Under the pieces are notes generated by a model. That model saw only the letters and a program-made list of their open reading frames with translations. It was not told the DNA's origin and did not search any database. The position numbers and the translations under genes are program-made. A DNA stretch of 64,000 nucleotides, taken from assembly GCF_022848905.1 (NCBI RefSeq), contig NZ_JAFIRA010000001.1, positions 186,001 through 250,000 of the forward strand. Direction: 5' to 3'. The stretch comes from Thermostichus vulcanus str. 'Rupite' (GTDB lineage: Bacteria > Cyanobacteriota > Cyanobacteriia > Thermostichales > Thermostichaceae). Below are positions 1 through 8,397 of the stretch, piece by piece. The number at the start of each line of letters is the position of its first letter. Position 1 is the first letter of the stretch.

Positions 1-1
1 G

Positions 2-658
2 CCAGCGTTTGTGTCGCGGGGGGGCGAGAAACTGCAGGGGGCGCTGGAGAAGTTTCCGGTACAGGTGCAAGATCGCATTTGTTTGGATGCTGGCATTTCC
101 ACCGGCGGCTTTACGGATTGCCTACTGCAACGGGGAGCCAAACAGGTCTATGGTGTGGATGTCGGCTATGGACAGTTGGCCTGGTCTTTGCGTACCGATG
201 CTCGGGTGATCCTCAAAGAGCGGGTTAATCTTCGTTATCTTCAATCGGTGGATCTCTACGGGACGGAGTTGCCCCACGAGAACTGGCCGGATCTGGCAGT
301 GGTGGATCTGTCCTTTATTGCCTTGGCCAAGGTGCTGGATCCGCTGTGGAACCTACTGCGTTCGCCCCGCGAGGCGCTCCTGTTGGTAAAGCCACAATTC
401 GAGGCGGGTCGGGAACAGGTAGGCAAAAAAGGGGTAGTCCGGGATCCCGCCATTCATGCCCAGGTGATCGAGGCGGTAATTCAGTCGGCCTTGGCCCAAG
501 GTTGGCATCTGCAGGGCTATACGTGGTCCCCGATTACCGGCCCTGCGGGGAATATAGAATATTGGCTTTGGCTAGCCGAACAAGACGGGATCCCTGTGCC
601 TGGCCGCAGTGCGCTACAACAGATGAGCGAGCAGGCAAAAATACAGCTAGATGCATGA
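2..658 (+). CDS. tlyA: TlyA-family rRNA/hemolysin-like methyltransferase, 5' end outside window
   Basis: The frame is already open at the left edge and reads PAFVSRGGEKL, the junction between the S4 RNA-binding domain and the FtsJ/RrmJ-like methyltransferase domain of TlyA proteins. The S4 domain itself lies outside the window. The visible part holds an SAM-binding segment (LDAGISTGGFTDCL, then YGVDVGYGQL), a VDLSFI strand and the VKPQFEAGR segment typical of this family. The GTG at position 11 is inside the conserved motif and is not a start. Family members are 2'-O-methyltransferases of ribosomal RNA; the exact target here is not shown by sequence. The stop is a TGA at 656-658. Family assignment is solid; the substrate is inferred. 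Confidence 0.9.
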   Translation, partial: PAFVSRGGEKLQGALEKFPVQVQDRICLDAGISTGGFTDCLLQRGAKQVYGVDVGYGQLAWSLRTDARVILKERVNLRYLQSVDLYGTELPHENWPDLAVVDLSFIALAKVLDPLWNLLRSPREALLLVKPQFEAGREQVGKKGVVRDPAIHAQVIEAVIQSALAQGWHLQGYTWSPITGPAGNIEYWLWLAEQDGIPVPGRSALQQMSEQAKIQLDA

Positions 659-701
659 TTTGTCGATTTTGTCAATACGTTATTGTGCGTGATCTAGGGA
701 T

Positions 702-1127
702 ATGAGCGAAGAAATTGAAGAATTATTTCAGCAAGGTATTCGGCGCTACGAATCCGGGGAAGCTGCCAGGTCGCTGATTCCCTCCTTCGAGTCCATCTGT
801 AAGAGCTCCCCGAAAGCTGCTGCCGCCTGGACCTGTTTGTCGTGGTTGTACCTGCTGGAAGGACAGGCAGAAAAAGCCCTGAAAGCCTCGCAAACCGCCG
901 TCAAGCTAGATCCAGTGGATGCTCAGCCCCGCGTCAATTTGACCCTGGCCATGCTGGAACTGAAAAAAACAGGGGTGCGCCAACAGGTAGACACCATCAA
1001 ACAAATCCTGGTGCGGGATCCCGAGCAGATCGATGGCATCAAATCCAATTTGGCGGAAGGGGAAAATCGCCGCCCTACCTGGCCCCACTTGAGCAAGATC
1101 TACCGCTGGCTTTTTGAAGAAGATTAA
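702..1127 (+). CDS. Small TPR-repeat protein
   Basis: A 141-residue soluble protein built mainly from tetratricopeptide-like helical repeats. The first repeat covers roughly residues 4-37 (FQQGIRRYESGEAARSLIPSF), the second residues 38-72 (AAAWTCLSWLYLLEGQAEKA), where A, W, Y and A fall in TPR consensus positions, and a partial third follows. Two or three TPRs in so short a protein suggest an adaptor for protein-protein contact; no partner can be named. It starts 44 nt after tlyA on the same strand and may be cotranscribed. There is no signal peptide or membrane segment. Confidence 0.75.
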   Translation: MSEEIEELFQQGIRRYESGEAARSLIPSFESICKSSPKAAAAWTCLSWLYLLEGQAEKALKASQTAVKLDPVDAQPRVNLTLAMLELKKTGVRQQVDTIKQILVRDPEQIDGIKSNLAEGENRRPTWPHLSKIYRWLFEED

Positions 1128-1419
1128 GCAGCTCTGAGGACTATCCTGCAACAAGACTTTAGGAAAAGCTAGGAGCTGTTACAGCAGCCTACAACTCTTA
1201 ACAGGATCCTCATGAGGTGGGTGCTAGACTTCTCTTACCAAATCGCAGGATGGGATCAAATCACAGTTAGGGATTGGGTTTCATCGCTTCTCAAGCCTCT
1301 TTTTACTGGGCTTTTGAGTGGATGCGAAACGTTTAATGGCCATCGCACTTATTGTGTTGCATTGCCGTTCCTATTTTGAGTCTCACCTTTTTTTGACCCC
1401 AGATTGGAGGAACTTTAAG

Positions 1420-1596
1420 ATGAACCGTCAAACCGTTTGGCTCAAGGGCGACACCCGGAATCACCAGGGTCATTTCGTCCCTCAATCTGAATACACCTTG
1501 ATCGATGCTGACCAGAATGGCTGGGCCTTGATTTGTGTTGACAATGCCCGCTGCTACTACGTGGATCCTGAAGCACTCCGGTTTGAGGCGGGATGA
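1420..1596 (+). CDS. Conserved-looking 58-residue cyanobacterial protein of unknown function
   Basis: I chose the ATG at 1420 because GGAGG at 1406-1410 sits 9 nt ahead of it. An earlier in-frame ATG at 1318 has no ribosome site and would add an unlikely 34-residue leader. The product (MNRQTVWLKGDTRNHQGHF at the start) is small, soluble and rich in aromatic and polar residues, with two cysteines. It looks like one of the small conserved hypothetical proteins of cyanobacteria, but I do not recognise a domain. A stem-loop (1669-1708) and a terminator-like hairpin (1841-1863) lie downstream. Confidence 0.65.
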   Translation: MNRQTVWLKGDTRNHQGHFVPQSEYTLIDADQNGWALICVDNARCYYVDPEALRFEAG

Positions 1597-1668
1597 GACT
1601 TATTTGAGACTTGCCGCGTAGGTCAGCTTAGCTAGGCTTCTCAAGGCAGTCTTTTCCGACCTCAAGCA

Positions 1669-1708
1669 GGGTTTGTCAGGTTTGTAGCAACAAAGCTAGA
1701 CAAAACCC
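1669..1708 (+). other. Stem-loop in the spacer downstream of the 58-residue gene
   Basis: GGGTTTGTC (1669-1677) can pair with GACAAAACCC (1699-1708) with one bulged base, and inside it TTTGT pairs with ACAAA around AGCA. No T-run follows, so it is not a clean Rho-independent terminator; it may be a transcript-end stabiliser or part of a small RNA. The rest of the 332-nt spacer 1597-1928 shows only this and the hairpin at 1841-1863. Confidence 0.4.
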
Positions 1709-1840
1709 TTGGGGTACCTTACCGGGAAAGACATGAACCTGGGTCAATTGTACTGGATATCGCTGGCTGGATCTGTGGTCAAACTCCTAATTTAAGACTT
1801 CAATCCATACTCATTTCAATACTCAATTTAGTGGCCGACC

Positions 1841-1870
1841 GAGGAGCTAATCGCTAGCTCCTCTGCTTTT
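1841..1870 (+). terminator. Terminator-like hairpin between convergent genes
   Basis: Perfect 9-bp stem GAGGAGCTA (1841-1849) / TAGCTCCTC (1855-1863) with a 5-nt loop, followed by TGCTTTTT. It lies between the + strand 58-residue gene and the convergent minus-strand atpC, so it can end the + transcript and possibly both. Confidence 0.6.
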
Positions 1871-1928
1871 TGGCCGGCTTTTGGCCATCGGGATCCCTCA
1901 GTCAGAGGGAGTAGGTCGGGTCAAACCT

Positions 1929-2336
1929 CTAACTCTTGCTGCCCATTTCAGCGGCTTGGATTAAGGCGGTGGCCCGTTGCTGATCCAACTTGGCTTGCAA
2001 GCGTTCCTGCTTGTCGTTGCTGCTGCTGAGTACCCTGCTGGCTTCACTCAAAACGGCTTGGGCTGCTGCTTTATCCACTTTGTCACCCATCTCGGCTCGA
2101 TTCACCAGGATGGTTACTTCGTTATTCTCGACTTCAGCAAAGCCACCCATCACCGCGATAGCAGACCATTTGCCTCCGGCCCTAACCCGCATCACTCCAT
2201 TGCCGATGGCGGTTAAAAGGGGGGCATGCCCGGTCAGTATGCCCAGTTGACCTGAGGTGGCCGGGAGGATCACTTCCTCGCTAGGGGCATCCCAAACAGT
2301 GCGGTCAGGGGTGATCACACGAACCGTCAGCGTCAC
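1929..2336 (-). CDS. atpC: ATP synthase F1 epsilon subunit
   Basis: A 135-residue epsilon subunit of F-type ATP synthase, full length for a cyanobacterium. It has the N-terminal beta-sandwich ([20 protein letters not shown], then [16 protein letters not shown]) and a C-terminal helical hairpin ([19 protein letters not shown]). It links the gamma rotor stalk to coupling and inhibits ATP hydrolysis. The start is GTG at 2334-2336, preceded by AGGAG in the leader. In most cyanobacteria the gene follows the beta-subunit gene directly. Here nothing resembling beta precedes it: about 210 nt of non-coding sequence, a repeat and an IS element occupy that side. It must therefore use its own promoter. 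Confidence 0.95.
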   Translation of the reverse strand: MTLTVRVITPDRTVWDAPSEEVILPATSGQLGILTGHAPLLTAIGNGVMRVRAGGKWSAIAVMGGFAEVENNEVTILVNRAEMGDKVDKAAAQAVLSEASRVLSSSNDKQERLQAKLDQQRATALIQAAEMGSKS

Positions 2337-2548
2337 AGCAGATTCTCCTGGAGGCTTGAGCTTAACGTCTTTGATCCTACCGGATTACGGGGATCCCTTG
2401 TGCGGCAGTTCTTTGGATGGGATCCGGCATTCCCAGGACAATGTTCTCTGGCTGGTTGACTGACGAAAGTTGGATGAAAGCTTCTGAGCAGCGTGTGACG
2501 CGGTAGTTTCAGGGATTTGAGGAGAGAGGGAAGCCAGCATTCTGAGCT

Positions 2549-2652
2549 TACAGCCCTTTAATGCTCCGCAGTCGCGTGTCGCGTAGCATTAGCGTTGCGT
2601 AGCAAAATGCCTACGGCAGGCTGCGCCCCCCCAAAAGTGAACGCGGGTTTGT
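2549..2652 (+). repeat. Short palindrome-rich repeat, copy 1
   Basis: Begins with ACAGCCCTTTAATGCTCCGC, the same 20 bases found at about 39964. It continues with alternating GCGTAGC/GCTACGC-like palindromic units (GTGTCGCGTAGCATTAGCG, then GCCTACGGCAGGC) and ends with AAAAGTGAACGCGGGTTTG, closely matching AAAAGTAAACGCGGGTTTG near 40000. It abuts the right-end hairpin of the IS element. Non-coding and of unknown role; it looks like a non-autonomous dispersed repeat. Confidence 0.6.
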
Positions 2653-2659
2653 TGACACT

Positions 2660-2680
2660 CCCCCGGTTAGAAACCGGGGG
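2660..2680. repeat. Right-end hairpin of the IS605-type element
   Basis: 9-bp arms CCCCCGGTT / AACCGGGGG with loop AGA, identical to 4032-4052. It lies just past the tnpB stop. A second stem, CCACAGC/GCTGTGG (2699-2717), overlaps the last tnpB codons. In characterised TnpB systems the omega/reRNA guide scaffold ends in exactly this region, so these two stems are its likely core. Confidence 0.7.
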
Positions 2681-2690
2681 ATTCTCCCTT

Positions 2691-3887
2691 CTAGCCCCCC
2701 ACAGCTTGAAGCTGTGGAGTATTCATGGAGTTCAGGGGATTGCCAACTACCCCATCCCCTGAGCCGACCGCACCCATTACAGATATGGCTTCTTTTAGAC
2801 TCAGAGGACATGAGAATCCGTCCCACTGGGCTAGGTTCATAGCCGCGTTCCAGTCGGCATCACAGCAATACCCGTCCTGCCCAGTGAACAGATGCCCACT
2901 CCTTTTCCCAATGGCCTCCGGCCCTGCGGAGCAGATCAATCCTGTCCTATGGTCGGTTTTGGATGTGTAGGCAGCAGGACGTTTATGCAGCGTCCTACCT
3001 GCCAGCTCCAGCTTGTAGGCAACCTTCCACTCCAAGTCGTAGTACGACCAGGTGTGCCGTGACTTACCGGCATCCGAACGCGCCTTTCGACTCTGTCTGG
3101 ATTGGCGGATACCCGAGAGGTCTTCCATCCACACATCCGCATTTACCGCCTTGGCAAACCGCACAATGCGGCGGCTCACGGTGTGGTTGACTGCCCTCAT
3201 CCACCGGGCTTCTTTGCGCTCCAGTCGCTTGAGTGCTCGGTATTTACCCGCCTGTTGCAACTGGGCACGACGCTTCTGGAAACGACGACGACGGTGGGCT
3301 ATCTCCCCACCGCCAAAAAACACCGCTCGACCCCAACGGGTGGCCGCTACTGCCAAACGGTTCTGCCCCCGGTCAACACCTAACCGCTCCGTACTCTTCA
3401 CTTCGGGAACTTCCCAAGTGATAGATAGAACGGCATACCAAGCCCCGCGTATTTGCATCAGCTTCAAGGTTCCCCGTTCACAATCCTGTTCGGCCAGGAT
3501 GCGCTCAAGACGCTCGGCATAGTAGGAACTGCTAACCTCAAGGGGAACCCGCTTGTCACCCTGAATTGTGGGAAAACTCACTGAGTAGGTGCTGCCTACT
3601 TTGTGCAGCTTCCAGTTTTGGTTGTTGACCTCTGGCCAGAATACTTTGAAGTGCTTGACCCGCTGGCCGGCTTTCCCCTTCAGGACACGAATCACCTGGT
3701 TGGAGAGGGCCGACTTGAGGGGTGTCACCACTTTGGCGGTTGTTAATGCTTTTCGTTCCTTTGGACTGATGCGGAGCAGTTCGTTTGCCAGTGCGGTTGT
3801 CGCCCAAACCGTCTGGGCAAACATCTCTGCTTTGACCGCGTTGAGATCAAGAAACTTGAGCTTGAGTGTGGTGGTGACCCGTTTCAT
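2691..3887 (-). CDS. tnpB: TnpB-type RNA-guided nuclease homologue of an IS605/IS1341-like element
   Basis: A 398-residue TnpB-like protein with a RuvC-type nuclease core. The three acidic residues are visible: D172 in GVDRGQNRLAV, E255 in WMEDLSGIR and D345 in DADWNAAMN. Known TnpB proteins use an RNA made from the transposon right end to cut DNA next to a short motif, which preserves the element at its donor site. The zinc-ribbon region between E255 and D345 is unusual. The normal two CxxC pairs are absent: the first reads TSKTDHRTGLIC and the second DGYCCDADW, leaving only C319, C341 and C342. The reading frame is intact, so the catalytic core may still be selected. The ATG at 3887 opens with MKRVTTTLKLKF, a good family N-terminus. 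Confidence 0.85.
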   Translation of the reverse strand: MKRVTTTLKLKFLDLNAVKAEMFAQTVWATTALANELLRISPKERKALTTAKVVTPLKSALSNQVIRVLKGKAGQRVKHFKVFWPEVNNQNWKLHKVGSTYSVSFPTIQGDKRVPLEVSSSYYAERLERILAEQDCERGTLKLMQIRGAWYAVLSITWEVPEVKSTERLGVDRGQNRLAVAATRWGRAVFFGGGEIAHRRRRFQKRRAQLQQAGKYRALKRLERKEARWMRAVNHTVSRRIVRFAKAVNADVWMEDLSGIRQSRQSRKARSDAGKSRHTWSYYDLEWKVAYKLELAGRTLHKRPAAYTSKTDHRTGLICSAGPEAIGKRSGHLFTGQDGYCCDADWNAAMNLAQWDGFSCPLSLKEAISVMGAVGSGDGVVGNPLNSMNTPQLQAVGG

Positions 3888-3931
3888 GGGGGCTATTGTA
3901 CTATTCCTGTAGATGCTTCGCCGTTATCTAC

Positions 3932-4006
3932 ATGACAGAGTACAAGCATTATCGGCATTCGGTTGGAAAGGTGTTGGAATACATCAACGACCCACACCAC
4001 GGCTGA
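3932..4006 (+). pseudogene. tnpA: Internally deleted relic of IS200-type tnpA
   Basis: A 24-codon frame reads MTEYKHYRHSVG joined directly to KVLEYINDPHHG and a TGA stop. The first half matches the conserved N-terminus of IS200/IS605 Y1 transposases (TEYKHYRHSVG) and the second their C-terminus (RYIEDPHHS-like). About 110 central codons, including the HUH motif and the catalytic tyrosine region, are gone in one in-frame deletion. Orientation is divergent from tnpB, as in complete IS605 elements. The palindrome GGCTGAAT-CA-ATTCAGCC at 4001-4018 overlaps the stop. No transposase activity is possible. Confidence 0.8.
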
Positions 4007-4031
4007 ATCAATTCAGCCTGTGCGCTTATAT

Positions 4032-4052
4032 CCCCCGGTTAGAAACCGGGGG
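4032..4052. repeat. Left-end hairpin of the IS605-type element
   Basis: Second copy of the arms CCCCCGGTT / AACCGGGGG with loop AGA, identical base for base to 2660-2680. It lies on the tnpA-relic side and marks the other end of the element. Confidence 0.7.
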
Positions 4053-4131
4053 CTTTACGCTGGTTTTCGTAAGCTTTTGCGCAGGGATCCACCCCGGATC
4101 TAGGTCTACCCTAAGGCAGGGAGGCAAAGAT

Positions 4132-5340
4132 ATGCTGAAAACAAAGCCAAGAATGCAAGCTATCCGCCGGGGAGTGGTCGGCGTAGCTGTTGGTCTTCTA
4201 TCCCTCCTCCACAGTCTTGCCGCTCAAGCTCAGATGATCCCTGTACGCACAGTGCAAGGGATCCATGTGTATCAGGAAGAAACTTGGGTTGGGGGGAATC
4301 GGATCCCAGTTTCTATTTTGACCCTTTCGCCATCTGCCGGTCGCCTGCGCCCGATTTGGGCTGAGCCAACGGGGTTGGTGGGTCTAGGAGAATTGACCTC
4401 CTTCGCCCGCGAACGAGGAGCCTTAGCCGCCATTAACGGGGGCTTTTTTAACCGCAATACCCGTCAGCCGCTGGGGGCGATTCGCTTGGATGGCCGCTGG
4501 ATCTCCAGCCCAATTTTGGGCCGTGGTGTTGTGGCTTGGTCGGATCAGGGATCGGTACGCTTCGGACGGCTACGGATGCAAGCCGAACTGCGCAATGGGA
4601 TTGGAGATCGCATCCCGCTCATGGGCATCAACACAGGCTATATCGTCGCTGGAATCTCGCAATTCACCCCCGACTGGGGATCCATTTACACGACGCAAAC
4701 CGACAACGAAACCCTTCTGCTGGTGCAAGCAGACCGGGTACAGGCCATTCTTTCCGCAGGTTTGGCAAGCAGTGTCAGTGTGCCGATTCCGGTGGGGGGC
4801 TATGTATTGGCGGCACGGGAGTTAGAGGGATCCCTGGAAGCCCAAAAACTGGTTGTCGGAGATCGTCTCAGCCTTCACTTGACTGTGGATCCGCCAGAGC
4901 TGGAAGCCTATCCTCATCTCCTGGGGGCCGGGCCTTTGTTGCTCTTGGATGGGCAGGTGGTGTTGGATGCCGAACTGGAGCGGTTTCAACCTACCTTTCG
5001 CGCTCAGCGAGCAGCTCGTAGCGCCATTGGCCAGCTGGACAGCGGACATCTGCTGTGGGTCACCGCAGGCAATGCTCAGGAAAGCCAAGGGCTCACCCTG
5101 CTAGAGATGGCCCAGTTGATGCAGCAGTTGGGCTGCCGGCATGCCTTGAATTTGGATGGAGGCAATTCTTCTACATTAGTGCTAGAGGGAGAAGCTATAA
5201 ATTTAGAGCGTCGATTCTTAGAAGCTAGTAACCCTGAAAATGCAACGGGTCATGAAACGGATAATGGATTGCCGGGATCCCGGCGAATTCTACCGAGAGT
5301 TCACAATGGTCTCGGCTTTTTCCCAACAACAGCTCAATAG
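4132..5340 (+). CDS. Secreted phosphodiester glycosidase (NAGPA/DUF2233) family protein
   Basis: Start chosen at ATG 4132, with AGGGAGG at about 4118-4124 ahead of it; the open frame runs back through the IS end and is not coding there. The N-terminus (RRGVVGVAVGLLSLLHSLAAQAQ) is a typical Sec signal peptide cut after AQA, so the protein is exported to the periplasm or beyond. The mature part has the hallmark features of the phosphodiester glycosidase fold: INGGFFN (about residue 103), LMGINTGY, and near the end LNLDGGNSSTLVL. Family members remove sugars from phosphodiester-linked glycans; the substrate here is unknown. The length of 402 residues is normal for cyanobacterial members. The gene is transcribed away from the IS element. 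Confidence 0.8.
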   Translation: MLKTKPRMQAIRRGVVGVAVGLLSLLHSLAAQAQMIPVRTVQGIHVYQEETWVGGNRIPVSILTLSPSAGRLRPIWAEPTGLVGLGELTSFARERGALAAINGGFFNRNTRQPLGAIRLDGRWISSPILGRGVVAWSDQGSVRFGRLRMQAELRNGIGDRIPLMGINTGYIVAGISQFTPDWGSIYTTQTDNETLLLVQADRVQAILSAGLASSVSVPIPVGGYVLAARELEGSLEAQKLVVGDRLSLHLTVDPPELEAYPHLLGAGPLLLLDGQVVLDAELERFQPTFRAQRAARSAIGQLDSGHLLWVTAGNAQESQGLTLLEMAQLMQQLGCRHALNLDGGNSSTLVLEGEAINLERRFLEASNPENATGHETDNGLPGSRRILPRVHNGLGFFPTTAQ

Positions 5341-5417
5341 AGATTTAATATAAAGAGCCGCTCGAATCCCAGCAATTTCTGCCACTTGTACTACCCGTAA
5401 CAGGGAATCTTTAACCG

Positions 5418-6713
5418 CTACAGAGAGGAGGAGCGAACGGTCTCCTTAGCCTGTTGTTGACGTGCTAAAATTTGCGGCCTTAGTGCCTCAATGGCAGCAG
5501 CATATTGCGGGTCGGCCAGAGTGGCCACCAGTTCCCGATTTTGGCTGAGGCGATTGAGATCCTCCTCCGAAAGCTCCACCAAAATGTCAGGGGTAATGCC
5601 TTTGTGGTCGATATCGGTGCCGTTGGGAGTGCGATAGCGGGCAATGGTGACCGCCAATCCCGACCCATCCGAGAGGGGATGCACCGACTGCACCAGCCCC
5701 TTGCCAAAAGTTGGGGTACCAATGATGACAGCGCGACGATTGTCTTGCAGGGCACCGGATAAAATCTCACTGGCGCTGGCGGAACCCCCATCCACCAAAA
5801 CAGCTAATGGTTTGTCGGTGAGAGCCGTGTTGTTGGCATTGAAGCGATCCTGTTCCCCTTGCCGATTCACCGTCGAGACAATCCCCCCCCGTTCAATCCA
5901 CATCCGGGCGATCTCGGCACTGGAGTAAAGCAGCCCACCCGGGTTGGCCCGCAGATCCAGTACATAAGCCACCACCCCTTGCTTTTCCATGTCGCGGATG
6001 GCTTGGCGCATCTTCTCGGCGGCATTGCCGGAAAACTGGGTCAGGCGGATATAACCAATGGGCAGGCCGTTTTCTTCGTGAATTTCGTAGCGCACGGTGG
6101 CCAGCTCGATTTTCTCCCGCACGAGGTCAAAAACCTTCAGCCCTTCCCCTTCGCGGCGGATCGTCAGGCGTACCCGGGATCCCGGCTCACCCCGAATCAA
6201 GCTGACGGCGGCGTTGGTGTCCATGCCCTCAGTGGATTGATCGTCAATGCGGACAATCACATCTTTGGACTTGATCCCGGCTCGGTCGGCAGGCGAGCCT
6301 TCAATGGGGGAGACCACCACCAACTCATTCGTCTCTTGATCCATGCCCAGCGTGATCCCAACTCCAGTGAGTTCGCCAGAGGTGTCAATCTGCATGCTGG
6401 CAAACTGATCGGGATCCAAAAAGCGGGTGTAGGGGTCATTCAGACCCTTCAGCGCCTCACGAATAGCGGCATAGGCATCTTCTCGAGTGGCATACTCCCG
6501 GCTCAGCAGATCGAGCCGAACGGCTTCCCAATCCAGAGCATTGAAAGAAGGGTCAACAAACTCCCGATTGACGATTTGCCAAACTTCGTCCACCACCTCT
6601 TTCGGGTCACTGCGAAACCCAGCCCAACCGGGCATGGACAGTTGCACACCAACAAGGGATACCGCCGTCACTACAGCAGCTGTTGCACTGACCACAAACC
6701 CACGCTTTCTCAT
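5418..6713 (-). CDS. ctp: C-terminal processing peptidase, S41 family (CtpA-type)
   Basis: A 431-residue protease with an N-terminal signal sequence (MRKRGFVVSATAAVVTAVSL). Then come a helical region with RFLDP, a PDZ domain (about residues 100-185: ELTGVGITLG, then DRAGIKSKDVIVRIDD), and the S41 catalytic core with GGSASASEILSGALQDNRR (serine) and GTPTFGKGLVQ (lysine), the Ser/Lys dyad. In cyanobacteria CtpA cuts the C-terminal tail of photosystem II protein D1 in the thylakoid lumen; CtpB and CtpC paralogues have less defined roles, and I cannot tell which one this is. The gene is convergent with the upstream glycosidase and divergent from proA. Confidence 0.9.
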   Translation of the reverse strand: MRKRGFVVSATAAVVTAVSLVGVQLSMPGWAGFRSDPKEVVDEVWQIVNREFVDPSFNALDWEAVRLDLLSREYATREDAYAAIREALKGLNDPYTRFLDPDQFASMQIDTSGELTGVGITLGMDQETNELVVVSPIEGSPADRAGIKSKDVIVRIDDQSTEGMDTNAAVSLIRGEPGSRVRLTIRREGEGLKVFDLVREKIELATVRYEIHEENGLPIGYIRLTQFSGNAAEKMRQAIRDMEKQGVVAYVLDLRANPGGLLYSSAEIARMWIERGGIVSTVNRQGEQDRFNANNTALTDKPLAVLVDGGSASASEILSGALQDNRRAVIIGTPTFGKGLVQSVHPLSDGSGLAVTIARYRTPNGTDIDHKGITPDILVELSEEDLNRLSQNRELVATLADPQYAAAIEALRPQILARQQQAKETVRSSSL

Positions 6714-6974
6714 TCGGCTCTCCTGGAAGACACGGTGCTAAAGGCTAAGGCTGGATACTGGGGGAGTCAGGGTTTTCCTAAAGTCTTCATCCCGGAACCG
6801 AGACGGACAAACAGAAAAGGATTCCATTGCCGCAACGAATGGGATGCAAATTTGGTAGGCTGCAAATGACACAGCCTGACTTTGCCCAACCTAGCATAGG
6901 GATCCGCCCAAGGGTGCTTTCCGGATCACATTCAAGACAACTCTTTCACCGTTACCCTTTCCTGCCCCATCCCA

Positions 6975-8342
6975 ATGACCCTTGCCACCGATCGCCCCAA
7001 CCCCTCGGCAACCGCCTCTACACCTCCCCTTGCCCAACAGGCTCGTTTGGCCCGCGCTGCTGCCCAACGGACGGCTACTCTATCGACCGCCAGCAAAAAT
7101 GCGGCGTTAGAGGCGATCGCCACTGCCCTGCTGCAGGATAAGGACGCCATTCTGGCAGCCAATCAAGCGGATCTGGCCCGAGCCGAGGAGATGGTGAAGA
7201 CGGGGAGTTTGTCGCCAGCGGCCTATGCTCGCCTGAAGTTGGATGCCGATAAGCTGACCGGGATGGTAGCTGGTGTTCGAGAGGTGATTCGCCTGGGGGA
7301 TCCGGTAGGGCGGCCGCTGCTGATCCGCCAGTTGGATGAGGGCCTGATCCTGGAGCGGCGCACCTATCCACTGGGAGTTTTGGGGGTGATCTTCGAGTCG
7401 CGGCCCGATGCGTTGGTGCAAATTGCGGCTTTGGCGGTGAAAACGGGCAACAGCGTTTTGCTCAAGGGGGGATCCGAGGCGCTGCTCTCCTGTCAAGCAT
7501 TGATGGCGGCGATCCAGCAAGGGTTGAGGAGGATCCCGGAGTTTCCAGAGGGATCCCTGCAACTGCTCACCAGCCGCGAAGAGATTAAAGCCCTGCTGCA
7601 ACTGGAGGGGCTGGTGGATCTGATTATTCCCCGCGGATCCAATGCCTTTGTGCGCTACGTCATGGACAACACCCGCATTCCGGTCCTGGGTCATGCGGAT
7701 GGAATTTGTCATCTGTACGTGGATCGGGCAGCCAATTTAGACATGGCGCTGGATTTGGCCGTGGATAGCAAAACCCAGTATCCTGCCGCCTGTAATGCGA
7801 TTGAAACCCTGTTGATTCACCAGGAGGTGGCGCCCCAGTTCCTGCCAGCGGTGGCTGTTGCCCTGCGCCAGAAGGGGGTGGAGTTGCGGGGGGATCCCCT
7901 TTGTCGGGAGTGGGTGCCGGATTTGATCCCGACTACCGAAGAGGACTGGAGCACCGAGTACGCGGATTTGATCCTCTCGATGAAGGTGGTGGACTCTCTC
8001 GATGGGGCCATTGCTCATATTCAGCAGTACGGATCCCGGCACACCGAGGCGATTGTAACGGAGGATACTGAAGCAGCCCAGCGTTTTTTGGATGAAGTGG
8101 ATGCAGCTGGGGTGTTTCACAATGCCTCCACTCGTTTTGCCGATGGGTTCCGCTATGGACTAGGAGCAGAGGTGGGTATTAGCACCCAAAAAATGCCACC
8201 GCGAGGGCCGGTTGGATTGGAAGGGTTGGTGACCTATCGCTACCAGTTGCGGGGGAAGGGGCAACGGGTTGCAGACTACACAGGCCCTCAGGCCCGTCCC
8301 TTTCAGCATCGGGATCAACTGAACAGCACCGGCTTAGCCTAA
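6975..8342 (+). CDS. proA: Gamma-glutamyl phosphate reductase
   Basis: A 455-residue aldehyde-dehydrogenase-fold enzyme that reduces gamma-glutamyl phosphate to glutamate semialdehyde with NADPH, the second step of proline synthesis. Diagnostic segments are [59 protein letters not shown] and the catalytic cysteine in [12 protein letters not shown]. The C-terminus ends in the usual GRGP-like segment ([18 protein letters not shown]) plus about 25 extra residues. The first ATG (6975) gives a Pro/Ala/Thr-rich leader of about 25 residues before the domain, so a somewhat later start is possible. No proB is nearby. It is monocistronic by spacing. Confidence 0.95.
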   Translation: MTLATDRPNPSATASTPPLAQQARLARAAAQRTATLSTASKNAALEAIATALLQDKDAILAANQADLARAEEMVKTGSLSPAAYARLKLDADKLTGMVAGVREVIRLGDPVGRPLLIRQLDEGLILERRTYPLGVLGVIFESRPDALVQIAALAVKTGNSVLLKGGSEALLSCQALMAAIQQGLRRIPEFPEGSLQLLTSREEIKALLQLEGLVDLIIPRGSNAFVRYVMDNTRIPVLGHADGICHLYVDRAANLDMALDLAVDSKTQYPAACNAIETLLIHQEVAPQFLPAVAVALRQKGVELRGDPLCREWVPDLIPTTEEDWSTEYADLILSMKVVDSLDGAIAHIQQYGSRHTEAIVTEDTEAAQRFLDEVDAAGVFHNASTRFADGFRYGLGAEVGISTQKMPPRGPVGLEGLVTYRYQLRGKGQRVADYTGPQARPFQHRDQLNSTGLA

Positions 8343-8397
8343 ACAGCTCCAAAACGGGATCCCGATTCATCCGGCTTGAATCCACCCACGGCTGAGA

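Larger units (their letters stand above)
2650..4060 (-). mobile_element. Degenerate IS200/IS605-family element (tnpB plus tnpA remnant)
   Basis: Two identical hairpins bound the element: arms CCCCCGGTT / AACCGGGGG around AGA, at 2660-2680 and 4032-4052. Subterminal hairpins of this kind mark the ends of IS605-type elements, which have no inverted terminal repeats. Inside are a minus-strand tnpB and, divergent from it, a 24-codon relic of the tyrosine transposase gene tnpA. Exact cleavage points cannot be set from one copy, so the ends are approximate. Without TnpA the element cannot move by itself. It lies between atpC and the phosphodiester glycosidase gene. Confidence 0.8.

Noticed and set aside
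3913-4131. In-frame extension of the phosphodiester glycosidase gene upstream of its signal peptide
   Set aside because: It runs through the tnpA relic and the IS hairpin in another frame; the ATG at 4132 has a good ribosome site and starts a proper signal peptide.
5859-6869. 336-codon open frame on the plus strand opposite the CtpA-type protease
   Set aside because: Antisense to a complete protease gene with all catalytic motifs, no recognisable domain or ribosome site.
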